The notes under the pieces were generated by a model. The model was not told where the DNA came from. It did no database searches and worked only from the letters and a program-made list of their open reading frames with translations. 41,573 bases of DNA from Paenarthrobacter sp. CM16 (GTDB lineage Bacteria > Actinomycetota > Actinomycetes > Actinomycetales > Micrococcaceae): contig NZ_JABMCX010000003.1 in assembly GCF_013179505.1 (NCBI RefSeq), positions 1-41,573 of the forward strand, read 5' to 3'. The position numbers were made by a program, and so were the translations under genes. Below are positions 26,146 through 38,237 of the stretch, in pieces (positions within the stretch are counted from its first letter, which is position 1; each line of letters opens with the position of its first letter).

Positions 26146-27914
26146 GTTCCAAGAGGCCCCCCGCGCCGCCTCCACCCATTCCCGGATTCCAGTACGTCAG
26201 CCTGCTCGGCTCGGGCGGATTCTCGGATGTGTACCTGTACGAACAAGACAGGCCCCGCCGCAAAGTAGCCGTTAAGGTGCTGCTTTCGGACCTGAAAACC
26301 GAGGGCGCACGGCGTCGCTTCGAGTCCGAGGCCAACCTGATGGCCCAGCTATCCTCGCACCCGTACATCGTGACGATCTTCGAAGCGGAGATCACGGAGA
26401 ACGGCCATTCCTACCTCGCCATGGAATATTGCTCCAGGCCGAGCCTCGATGTCCGGTACCGCCGGCAGCGCTTCAGCGTGGACGAGGTCCTGGCCGTCGG
26501 CATCCAGGTGGCTTCCGCCGTCGAAACCGCCCACCGGGCCGGCATTGTGCACCGTGACATTAAGCCTGCAAATATCCTGGTCACCGACTACAACCGGCCT
26601 GCCCTGACGGACTTTGGTATCTCCGGTACCATCGGCGCCGACACCGAGGATGACGCCGGGATGTCCATTCCGTGGTCGCCGCCGGAGCAGTTCCGTGGCG
26701 GCGCCGTGGACGGGGTTCCCGTGGACATCTGGGCCCTTGGCGCCACCCTGTACACGCTCCTGGCCGGCCGTTCGCCCTTTGTTCTGCCCGGGCAGGACAA
26801 TTCGCAGCGCGAGCTCATTTCGCGCATCACCAACTCGCCCCTTCCCAGGCTTGGGCGGGCGGATGTTCCGGAGTCCCTGGAGCTGGTGCTGGCCACGTCC
26901 ATGGCGAAATCGCCGGGGTCCCGGTACTCCTCGGCCCATGCTTTTGCCTTGGCGCTCCAACGGATCCAGACAGAACTGAATTTGTCAGTGACGCCCTTTG
27001 AGGTTCTTGAGGAACCCGGTCACGGCGACGAGCAACATCCGGATGACAACTTCGAGGAAACCCGGGTCCGGAGCATTGCGTCCATCGATCCGGACGCGTC
27101 CGGAACGGCCACCACGGGTTCCGCGCCCACGTTCCCGGCGCGGACCTTTCCCTCCACCGTTCCAGGGGCCACCCAGCCTCCTGGGCAGTTGGCCGGTCCG
27201 CCGCAGACAGTGCAGCCGAACCAGCTCAGGCCCGCCCAGCCAACGCAAGCCCAACCAACTCCCGCCCAACCAACGCAAGCCGGCACCACTCAGCAAACCC
27301 CGCCCCGGTTCCATGCGCCGGTCCGGGACAACAGCCCAGCGGAGGAACCGGACGTTGCTGAGTCCACAGTCCTTCGCGGTTGGCAGTCCTCACCGGGCAC
27401 GGTGGACGATGCCACGGTCGACCGCTCGAATGCCTCTGCAGGGGTACCGGCGGCGGGTGAAGATGACGTCCCGGCAGCGGACCACAGCAAGCGCAATCTG
27501 TGGCTTGCCGCCACCGGCGCAGCAGTGCTGGTGGTCGCCGTCGTGGTTGGCATGGTCCTGGGCTCCTCGGCACCACCGAAAGTCGCTCCGACGGAAACGG
27601 CCAGCAAAGCTCCGGCCGACCCCTTGGATAGTGGCAGCGTCCCTGACGTCGAAGCACTGGCCGCGGCGCGGGATACCAAGGATCCGAACATCATTGTTTT
27701 CTCGTGGAAGAACCCGCAGCCCAAAGAGGGCGATACCTACAAGTGGCGCACCAAATCGGCCAAAGCCGACGGCGCCTACGAGACCACACGGACAGAGAAG
27801 GCATTCGTCTCCGGATTCGGTGAACCGCCCATTTGCGTGCAGGTCATTATTGTCCGATCGGACGGCAGCGCGTCGCCTGAGGGGCCGGGCTCCATCGCTT
27901 GCCTGGACGGGTAG
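26142..27914 (+). CDS. Membrane Ser/Thr protein kinase with FN3-like ectodomain
   Basis: A 590-aa Hanks-type kinase. The catalytic domain (about 14-275) has the glycine loop GSGGFSDVY, Lys45 in VAVKVL, HRDIKPAN (Asp139), DFG (157-159) and a PPE in place of APE. A Pro/Gln/Thr-rich juxtamembrane linker holds Thr307 (EETRVRS) and Thr409 (ESTVLRG). One membrane helix (about 450-472) leads to an extracellular C-terminal module of about 95 residues that looks FN3-like and carries two cysteines (ICVQV, IACLDG). PASTA repeats are absent. The start is a TTG at 26142, with GAGGAGA upstream and a TTGA overlap with the preceding stop. The order kinase plus Fn3, MoxR, DUF58 and phosphatase matches the bifidobacterial Pkb2/PFNA arrangement. 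Confidence 0.93.
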   Translation: MSSKRPPAPPPPIPGFQYVSLLGSGGFSDVYLYEQDRPRRKVAVKVLLSDLKTEGARRRFESEANLMAQLSSHPYIVTIFEAEITENGHSYLAMEYCSRPSLDVRYRRQRFSVDEVLAVGIQVASAVETAHRAGIVHRDIKPANILVTDYNRPALTDFGISGTIGADTEDDAGMSIPWSPPEQFRGGAVDGVPVDIWALGATLYTLLAGRSPFVLPGQDNSQRELISRITNSPLPRLGRADVPESLELVLATSMAKSPGSRYSSAHAFALALQRIQTELNLSVTPFEVLEEPGHGDEQHPDDNFEETRVRSIASIDPDASGTATTGSAPTFPARTFPSTVPGATQPPGQLAGPPQTVQPNQLRPAQPTQAQPTPAQPTQAGTTQQTPPRFHAPVRDNSPAEEPDVAESTVLRGWQSSPGTVDDATVDRSNASAGVPAAGEDDVPAADHSKRNLWLAATGAAVLVVAVVVGMVLGSSAPPKVAPTETASKAPADPLDSGSVPDVEALAAARDTKDPNIIVFSWKNPQPKEGDTYKWRTKSAKADGAYETTRTEKAFVSGFGEPPICVQVIIVRSDGSASPEGPGSIACLDG

Positions 27915-27959
27915 CCGGCAGATGAAACTTACTTACCGCCGACTGAGGAGGCACAGATC

Positions 27960-28664
27960 ATGGGGGATCTAGCAATAGATTTCTGTGGGGAATGGTACGA
28001 ACCATCCGACGAAGACGTCTTTGACATTGGTCGCGAAGGTGACCTGGAGGTCGACGACAACCCGTACCTGCACCGACGCTTCCTGCAGATCGCCCGTTAC
28101 GACGGCATGTGGTGGCTCAGCAACGTGGGCAGTATGTTGTCTGCCACCATCGCCGATGGTTCCGGTGGGATGCAGGCCTGGCTCGCACCCGGAGCAAGGA
28201 TCCCGCTGGTCTTCAGCCACACCAATGTGATCTTCACAGCCGGGCCCACCACCTATGAGTTCGCCGTCCACTTGAAGACGCCGTCATTCCGGCATGAGGC
28301 CCGCGAAGAGGACCAGGCCGGGGACACCACCATTGGGCCCGTGGTCTTTACCGACTCGCAGAAGGCCTTGATCGTGGCCTTGGCTGAGCCCATGCTGCGG
28401 CGCGAAGGCACCGGTTTCAGTGCCATCCCTTCCTCAGCAGAAGCCGCCAAGCGGCTGGGTTGGGCTCTGACACGCTTCAACCGCAAGCTGGACAACGTGT
28501 GCGACAAACTGGACCGCGTGGGCGTAGTGGGCTTGCGCGGTGGTGCAGGGAAACTTGCCACCAACCGCCGGGCCCGCCTGGTGGAACACGCTGTGACCTC
28601 GCATTTGGTGACCCCGGCCGATTTGCACCTCCTTGAGAAAATGACTGGAGTCGACGAAGGATGA
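27960..28664 (+). CDS. Degenerate FHA-like plus winged-helix protein
   Basis: A 234-aa soluble protein. Residues about 1-105 have an FHA-like beta pattern (DIGREGDLEV, then PYLHRRFLQI). The Ser that normally lies three residues before the conserved His and the Ser/Thr-Asn-Gly loop are both missing, so phospho-Thr binding is doubtful. Residues about 130-225 are helical and resemble the winged-helix segment seen in other actinobacterial FHA proteins (LTRFNRKLDNVCDKLDRVGV). A 45-nt gap separates it from the kinase; GAGGAGG (27945-27951) gives a strong ribosome site. It overlaps the secretion ATPase by 4 nt, which suggests stoichiometric co-production. DNA binding or protein scaffolding are both possible. 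Confidence 0.78.
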   Translation: MGDLAIDFCGEWYEPSDEDVFDIGREGDLEVDDNPYLHRRFLQIARYDGMWWLSNVGSMLSATIADGSGGMQAWLAPGARIPLVFSHTNVIFTAGPTTYEFAVHLKTPSFRHEAREEDQAGDTTIGPVVFTDSQKALIVALAEPMLRREGTGFSAIPSSAEAAKRLGWALTRFNRKLDNVCDKLDRVGVVGLRGGAGKLATNRRARLVEHAVTSHLVTPADLHLLEKMTGVDEG

Positions 28665-31600
28665 AGTTTCGCCTGACCTTGCGGCGCGATCCTGCAGAAG
28701 CAAAGGACCTCGCCGTAACGGTGGATGGCCGCGCCACCGTTGCTGACATTGCTACGGAACTCTGGGCCGCCGACCCCGCACGCAAGGGGACCGAACCGCC
28801 GTCGAACCTGTCCATCAGTGTGGACGAAGCGTTTGTTGGCGGCGGCCTGTCCGGGCACATCCTGCGGCCCACCGACAACTTGCTGGAGTCCGGACTTCGC
28901 CCCGGTTCCAAGGTTTCGCTCGCCCAGGTCAGCGAACAGTTCGCCTCGAACGGCCACGGAAACGGCACTAACAGGGGACCGGCAGCTGCGACGTTGCGCG
29001 TCATGTCAGGGCCCGACGTCGGACGCGAATTTTCGCTGCCTTTCGGCACCAGCTACATCGGCCGGGACCGGGACGCCGACATCCGGCTCACCGACCCCCT
29101 GACCTCCAAGCGCCATGCCCGCGTCACAGTGGGCGAAACGGTGGAGATCGTGGACACCAACTCCGCCAACGGCCTGCTGATGGATGGGCTGCCCGTCACC
29201 CGGGCAACCTTGCAATCCTCGGACACGGTCACCCTGGGGGACACCACGGTAGGGGTGGTGGCGTTGTCGCGCAACCATGGCGGCGGACCGTCGTCGCCTT
29301 TGGTGGACTTCAACCGCTCACCGCGGGTGCTTCCGAGGTTCGAGTCTCCCAAGCGCGTGCCGCCGGCCGGTCCTAAGCGCCCCGAGCACCAGCCGTTCCC
29401 GTACATCATGCTGGTGGCTCCGCTGCTGATGGGCGGCGTGCTCTTTGCCGTCACCCAGAACCTGCTATCGGTGCTCTTCATGGCCATGATGCCGCTGTTC
29501 ATCGTGGGGCACTATGTGGACCACAAGATGCAGAGCAAGCGCCAGGCCAAGGAAGGCCACAAGCAGTTCAAAGCCGCCATGCTGGCGTTCCGCGAGGACA
29601 TTGACCGGCAGCAGAACATTGAGCGCGCCGTCAGGCTCCAGGAAGCGCCGTCGGTCAGCGATACTGTGGACGCGATCTACAAGCTTGGCCCCCTGCTGTG
29701 GACCAACCGTCCCGAGCACCAGCACTTCCTGGGCGTCCGGTTCGGTCTGGGTTCCGCGCCGTCGCGCATCCCGTTCGACGAGCCCGGTGCCAACGAGACA
29801 GAACCGCAATACATGCGGGAAATCCAAGAGTGCCTGCAGCAGGTCCGCGTGATTGAGGGCGTGCCGATCGTTTCCCAACTGCGCACCTCCGGCTCGTTCG
29901 GCGTTGCGGGGGACCGCAGCGTGGTGGACGATGTTGCCCGCGGGATGGTGCTCCAACTGGTGGGCCTCCACTCGCCGGCGGAAGTGGTGCTGACCTCGCT
30001 GACCTCGGCGCGTTCGCGCGAACGCTGGGACTGGCTGCAATGGCTCCCGCATGTGGGTTCAGGCCACAGCCCCCTCTCCGGCGACCACCTCGCCGCCGGC
30101 CCCGGTGCCGGTGCTGCCTTGTTGTCCAGATTGGAAAGCCTCGTGGAGGAACGCGAGTCCATGGCCAAGGAACCGGGCCCCCAGCCCCGACCAGGTCTTA
30201 AGGACGAACACGAAGAAATCCCCGCGCCCGTGGTTCCGGCGGTCCTGGTGATCGTTGAAGACGATGCTCCCGTGGACCGGGGACGGCTGACCCGGCTGGT
30301 GGAACGAGGCCCGGATTACGGCGTGCACATCATGTGGGTGGCGGCCAACGTACAGTCGCTTCCCGCGGCGTGCCGTGATTTCCTTTCCGTCGACGGCGAT
30401 CACGGCACCACCACCGGACAGGTGCGCCTGGGCCGCCACACATACCCTGTGAGCTGCGAAAGCCTCGACGCCGATCTCGCCACCCAACTGGCGCGCATGA
30501 TGTCGCCGCTGGTGGATGTTGGAAACCCGCTCGACGACGACTCCGACCTCCCGCGTGCCGTTTCCTACGCCACGCTGATCGGCAAGGAGTTGATGGACAA
30601 CCCGCAGGCCGTGGCCGAGCGCTGGCAGGAAAACAACTCAGTCCACGCAACGGCAGTGCCCAACCGCAAGGACAACGGCAGCCTCCGTGCTTTGGTTGGC
30701 TCCAAGGGCGTGGAGCCGTTCTACCTGGATTTGAAGAACGAGGGCCCCCACGCACTGGTCGGTGGAACCACCGGTGCCGGCAAGTCCGAATTCCTCCAGT
30801 CGTGGGTGATGGGCATGGCCGCGGCGTACAGCCCGGACCGTGTCAGCTTCCTGTTCGTGGACTACAAGGGCGGTGCCGCTTTCGCGGACTGCCTCCACTT
30901 GCCCCACACTGTGGGCCTGGTGACCGACCTGTCCCCGCACCTGGTTCGCCGTGCGCTGACGTCCCTGCGCGCCGAGCTGCACTACCGGGAACGGCTCCTG
31001 AACCGTAAGAAAGCCAAGGACCTGCTGGCCCTGCAACGCGAAGCCGATCCCGAGGCCCCGCCTTACCTGATCATCATCGTGGACGAGTTTGCGGCTTTGG
31101 CCACGGAAGTTCCCGAGTTTGTGGACGGCGTGGTGGACGTCGCCGCCCGAGGCCGTTCGCTGGGCTTGCACCTGATCCTGGCCACCCAGCGCCCCGCCGG
31201 CGTCATCAAGGACAACCTGCGGGCCAACACCAACCTCCGCGTTGCTTTGCGCATGGCCGATGAAGTGGATGCCGTGGATATCCTCGGTGTTCCCACTGCT
31301 GCTTACTTTGATCCCTCGATCCCGGGTCGTGGCGCTGCAAAAACTGGTCCTGGCCGCATCCAGGGTTTCCAGACCGGCTACGCCGGTGGCTGGACCACCG
31401 AGAAACCCCAGCGTCCCAGGATCGACATCGTGGAGATGGCCTTCGGTTCCGGACCCACGTGGGAACCACCGTTGGTGTCCCAGGTAGAGGAAGAACCGGC
31501 TGGACCCAACGACATCGCCCGCATGACCGGAAACATCATCCGTGCCGCCGACGTCCTGTCCATCGAACCTCCCCGGAAGCCGTGGCTTAACGAACTCGCC

Positions 31601-33115
31601 ACTACCTATGATTTCTCCAAGCTCCCCAATCCGCGGACGGATGAGCGGCTGCTGCTGGGTGTAGCGGACGATCCCGCCCACCAGGACCAGCCCACGGTGT
31701 TCTACGAACCGGACAAGGACGGCAACATGGCCGTCTACGGCACGGGCGGATCCGGAAAGTCGGCTGGGTTGCGCAGTATCGCCATCGCCGCTGCCGTCAC
31801 ACCCCGCGGTGGTCCGGTGCACGTTTACGGCATCGACTGCGGTTCCTCGGGCTTGAAGATGCTGGACGGACTCCCGCACGTTGGTGAAATCATCAACGGC
31901 GACGACGTAGAACGCGTGGGCCGCCTGCTGCGCTGGCTCAAAGAAGTGGCCGATGACCGTGCAGCCCGGTTTGCTGAGGTCCGGGCCTCGACCATTGTCG
32001 AGTACCGGCAGTTGGCCAACCGGCCGGATGAGAAGCGCATCTTCATCCTGGTTGACGGCATGTCCTCCTTCCGGGAAGGCTACGAGTACAGCAAGTTGTC
32101 CGCGCTCTGGGATATCTTCCTGACCCTGGCTACCGACGGACGTCCCTTGGGCATCCACCTGGTTGTCAGCGGTGACCGCACCAACTCTGTTCCGGCGTCG
32201 CTCCTTGCTTCGATCCAGAAGCGGTTGGTCCTGCGCCTTAGTTCCGAAGACGACTACATGACCCTGGACGTCCCCAAGGACGTCCTCAATGCCGCCTCGC
32301 CTCCCGGCCGAGGGCTCCTGGATGGGCTGGAAGTCCAGCTCGCCGTGTTGGGTGGCAACTCCAACCTGGCCCTGCAAGCGCGCGAAGTGGCAAAGCTCAG
32401 CCAGGCCATGCTCCGCCAGGGACTCGAGCAGGCACCGCAGATCCAGCGACTGCCGGAACTGGTGGACCTGGATATCCTCCCCACCGGTGCCCCGGACAAC
32501 CCCGTGATAGGCGTCGACGACGAAACGCTGGGTTCGGCGGCAATCGCCGCCAAGGGTTCGCTTCTCCTGGCCGGCCCTCCGGGTGCCGGACGGACGGTTG
32601 CGCTGGTTACCTTGGCGTACGCTTTGCGTCGCTCCAACCCGAGGACGGACCTGATCTACATCGGTTCACGCCGTTCCGCTGTTGCCTCCTTGAACATCTG
32701 GAGCCGCTCGCTGGTGGGCCCGGATGAAGTGTCGGACGTCGTGGATGACTTGATCGACAAAGCCTCGGACAACCCGGGGAGTATGGCCATTTTCATTGAG
32801 GGGCTCACCGAGTTCACGGACACACTGGCAGAGTCGGGCGTCGGGCGCCTGGTCACGGCGGCCATCAAAGCCGACCAATGGGTGGTGGGGGAGTCCGAAA
32901 CCTCCACTTGGTCCCAGGCCTGGTCCCTGGCCCAGCCGTTCAAGTCCGGACGCCGTGGACTCTTGCTCAACCCCGGTGATGTGGAAGGCGACAGCCTGCT
33001 CAACACCTCCCTGGGCCGGATCAGCACGGACTTCATTCCGGGTCGTGGCTACATTGTTGGACGGGGCAAGGTACGCAAATTGCAGATCGCCATGCCGCCG
33101 GAGAACCGAAGCTAG
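28661..33115 (+). CDS. Ubiquitin-like/FHA/FtsK-SpoIIIE secretion ATPase, EssC/EccC-like
   Basis: A 1484-aa membrane motor of the type VII secretion ATPase class. Order: ubiquitin-like fold (about 1-92), FHA domain (about 106-198; SKRHARV, NSANG), two membrane helices (about 247-290), then three FtsK/SpoIIIE-type ATPase units. Unit 1 is intact: GGTTGAGKSE with Lys708 and VDEFAAL with Asp808/Glu809. Unit 2 keeps Lys1033 (GTGGSGKS) but its Walker B reads VDGMSSF. Unit 3 has Arg1311 instead of Lys (GPPGAGRT). In EssC/EccC proteins unit 1 does the hydrolysis and units 2-3 recognise substrate, which fits. FHA followed by two helices recalls Bacillota EssC more than mycobacterial EccC. No WXG100, EccB/D/E or mycosin gene is in the window. 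Confidence 0.9.
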   Translation: MKFRLTLRRDPAEAKDLAVTVDGRATVADIATELWAADPARKGTEPPSNLSISVDEAFVGGGLSGHILRPTDNLLESGLRPGSKVSLAQVSEQFASNGHGNGTNRGPAAATLRVMSGPDVGREFSLPFGTSYIGRDRDADIRLTDPLTSKRHARVTVGETVEIVDTNSANGLLMDGLPVTRATLQSSDTVTLGDTTVGVVALSRNHGGGPSSPLVDFNRSPRVLPRFESPKRVPPAGPKRPEHQPFPYIMLVAPLLMGGVLFAVTQNLLSVLFMAMMPLFIVGHYVDHKMQSKRQAKEGHKQFKAAMLAFREDIDRQQNIERAVRLQEAPSVSDTVDAIYKLGPLLWTNRPEHQHFLGVRFGLGSAPSRIPFDEPGANETEPQYMREIQECLQQVRVIEGVPIVSQLRTSGSFGVAGDRSVVDDVARGMVLQLVGLHSPAEVVLTSLTSARSRERWDWLQWLPHVGSGHSPLSGDHLAAGPGAGAALLSRLESLVEERESMAKEPGPQPRPGLKDEHEEIPAPVVPAVLVIVEDDAPVDRGRLTRLVERGPDYGVHIMWVAANVQSLPAACRDFLSVDGDHGTTTGQVRLGRHTYPVSCESLDADLATQLARMMSPLVDVGNPLDDDSDLPRAVSYATLIGKELMDNPQAVAERWQENNSVHATAVPNRKDNGSLRALVGSKGVEPFYLDLKNEGPHALVGGTTGAGKSEFLQSWVMGMAAAYSPDRVSFLFVDYKGGAAFADCLHLPHTVGLVTDLSPHLVRRALTSLRAELHYRERLLNRKKAKDLLALQREADPEAPPYLIIIVDEFAALATEVPEFVDGVVDVAARGRSLGLHLILATQRPAGVIKDNLRANTNLRVALRMADEVDAVDILGVPTAAYFDPSIPGRGAAKTGPGRIQGFQTGYAGGWTTEKPQRPRIDIVEMAFGSGPTWEPPLVSQVEEEPAGPNDIARMTGNIIRAADVLSIEPPRKPWLNELATTYDFSKLPNPRTDERLLLGVADDPAHQDQPTVFYEPDKDGNMAVYGTGGSGKSAGLRSIAIAAAVTPRGGPVHVYGIDCGSSGLKMLDGLPHVGEIINGDDVERVGRLLRWLKEVADDRAARFAEVRASTIVEYRQLANRPDEKRIFILVDGMSSFREGYEYSKLSALWDIFLTLATDGRPLGIHLVVSGDRTNSVPASLLASIQKRLVLRLSSEDDYMTLDVPKDVLNAASPPGRGLLDGLEVQLAVLGGNSNLALQAREVAKLSQAMLRQGLEQAPQIQRLPELVDLDILPTGAPDNPVIGVDDETLGSAAIAAKGSLLLAGPPGAGRTVALVTLAYALRRSNPRTDLIYIGSRRSAVASLNIWSRSLVGPDEVSDVVDDLIDKASDNPGSMAIFIEGLTEFTDTLAESGVGRLVTAAIKADQWVVGESETSTWSQAWSLAQPFKSGRRGLLLNPGDVEGDSLLNTSLGRISTDFIPGRGYIVGRGKVRKLQIAMPPENRS

Positions 33116-33212
33116 GATTTGCCGCAGCGCGGGGGATGTAGGAGGATTTCACAAAACACCCGAACTCCTTGAAAACCGGCGGCACCCCAACGCCCCGGCT
33201 GAGGTTAATTCC
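33116..33212 (+). other. Short intergenic gap with an unused strong ribosome site
   Basis: TAGGAGGA (33139-33146) has no start codon at usable distance. Its AGGAG can pair with CTCCT at 33165-33169. GAGG (33201-33204) is the site that serves the next gene. Nothing else is recognised. Confidence 0.4.
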
Positions 33213-37010
<3,798 letters not shown>

Positions 37011-37020
37011 CCATCAACCC

Positions 37021-38229
37021 GTGATCAGAAGCCTCGCCATCGCCAACTACCGGTCAATCCGGGATCTTGCCATGGAATTGCATGGGCTGGACATCGTGAC
37101 CGGGGCCAACGGCAGCGGCAAATCCTCGTTGTACCGCGCCCTGCGTCTGCTGGCCGAGTGTGCCGGGGGAGATTCCGGAAATGTGGTGGGATCACTTGCG
37201 CGTGACGGCGGCCTGGCCTCCACGCTGTGGGCCGGTCCGGAGTCCATCAGTGATGCCATGCGCCGCGGCGACGTGCCTGTCCAAGGCACTGTCCGGCGTG
37301 AGTCCGTGAATTTGAAGCTGGGTTACTCCGGCGACGACTTCGGATACCTGGTGGATCTGGGGATGCCTGCGGGCAGCGGTTCCGGGTTTGATCCGGAAAC
37401 CGGCCGGACCCGCCCCTCGGCCTTCAGCCGTGACCCGGAAATAAAACGCGAGCAGATCTTCTCAGGCCCCGTAGCCAGGCCGGGGTCTTTGCTGGTGGAC
37501 CGGAAGGGAAGCCTGGCCAGATTACGGGGACCGAAAGGGGAGTGGGCCGAGTTGTCGCGGCGCCTGGATACTTTCCAGAGCATGCTGACCGAGGTTTCGG
37601 ACCAGGATCGGGCGCCGGAAGTGCTGAGGGTTCGGGATTCAGTGCGGTCCTGGCGGTTCTACGATCACTTCCGCACAGATGCCGAAGCCCCGGCGCGTCA
37701 GGCGCAACTTGGCACACGTACTCCGGTTCTGCACCATAGCGGCAAGGATCTCGCTGCTGCGCTCCAGACACTGCGGGAGGTGGGGTTCGAGCGGCAGCTG
37801 GATGCCGCCGTCGGGCATGCCTTTCCCGGAAGCCGATTGGAAATAGCCGTCCACGACGGCCGGTTCAGCGTGGAGCTGCGGCAGCCGGGCATGCTGCGGC
37901 CCATGAAGGCTGCCGAGCTATCGGATGGGACCCTGCGGTTCCTTTTGCTGACAGCTGCGTTGCTGACCCCGCGACCGCCGGAGCTCATGGTCTTGAACGA
38001 ACCCGAGACCAGCCTCCACGTTGACCTGATGCCGGCACTGGCCGGACTGATCGTCCAAGCCAGTGCCAACAGCCAGATGATCGTGGTGACCCACTCTGAA
38101 GCCTTGTTGACTGCTTTGCGGAGCAGCGGCGCCGCCCATGAACATGAGTTGTACAAGGACATGGGCGAGACCAGGATCAAGGGTCTGGGCCCGTTGGAGG
38201 GGCCGCTATGGAGTTGGCCCAAGCGCTGA
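37021..38229 (+). CDS. RecF/SMC-like AAA family ATPase
   Basis: A 402-aa soluble ATPase. The N-terminus IRSLAIANYRSIRDL is typical of RecF/OLD-like AAA_21 proteins. Walker A is GANGSGKS with Lys34. The ABC-type signature is ELSDGTLR, Walker B ends in LNEPETSLH, and the switch His lies in VVTHSEAL. No coiled-coil arms and no Toprim nuclease domain are visible, so it is a compact ATPase of unknown partner, possibly in DNA repair or defence. The GTG at 37021 begins at the conserved N-terminus, 10 nt after the previous stop, with no clear ribosome site. The gene is convergent with the monooxygenase, with only 8 bp between the stops. Confidence 0.85.
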   Translation: MIRSLAIANYRSIRDLAMELHGLDIVTGANGSGKSSLYRALRLLAECAGGDSGNVVGSLARDGGLASTLWAGPESISDAMRRGDVPVQGTVRRESVNLKLGYSGDDFGYLVDLGMPAGSGSGFDPETGRTRPSAFSRDPEIKREQIFSGPVARPGSLLVDRKGSLARLRGPKGEWAELSRRLDTFQSMLTEVSDQDRAPEVLRVRDSVRSWRFYDHFRTDAEAPARQAQLGTRTPVLHHSGKDLAAALQTLREVGFERQLDAAVGHAFPGSRLEIAVHDGRFSVELRQPGMLRPMKAAELSDGTLRFLLLTAALLTPRPPELMVLNEPETSLHVDLMPALAGLIVQASANSQMIVVTHSEALLTALRSSGAAHEHELYKDMGETRIKGLGPLEGPLWSWPKR

Positions 38230-38237
38230 AATCCGGC

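Noticed and set aside
30638-32377. Open frame of 579 codons on the minus strand opposite the secretion ATPase
   Set aside because: It lies fully inside the ATPase gene, whose Walker motifs fix the plus-strand frame; composition is typical of an antisense artefact.
33139-33146. Strong ribosome-site sequence TAGGAGGA suggesting a missed small gene
   Set aside because: No ATG, GTG or TTG lies at a workable distance downstream before 33170, so no reading frame supports it.
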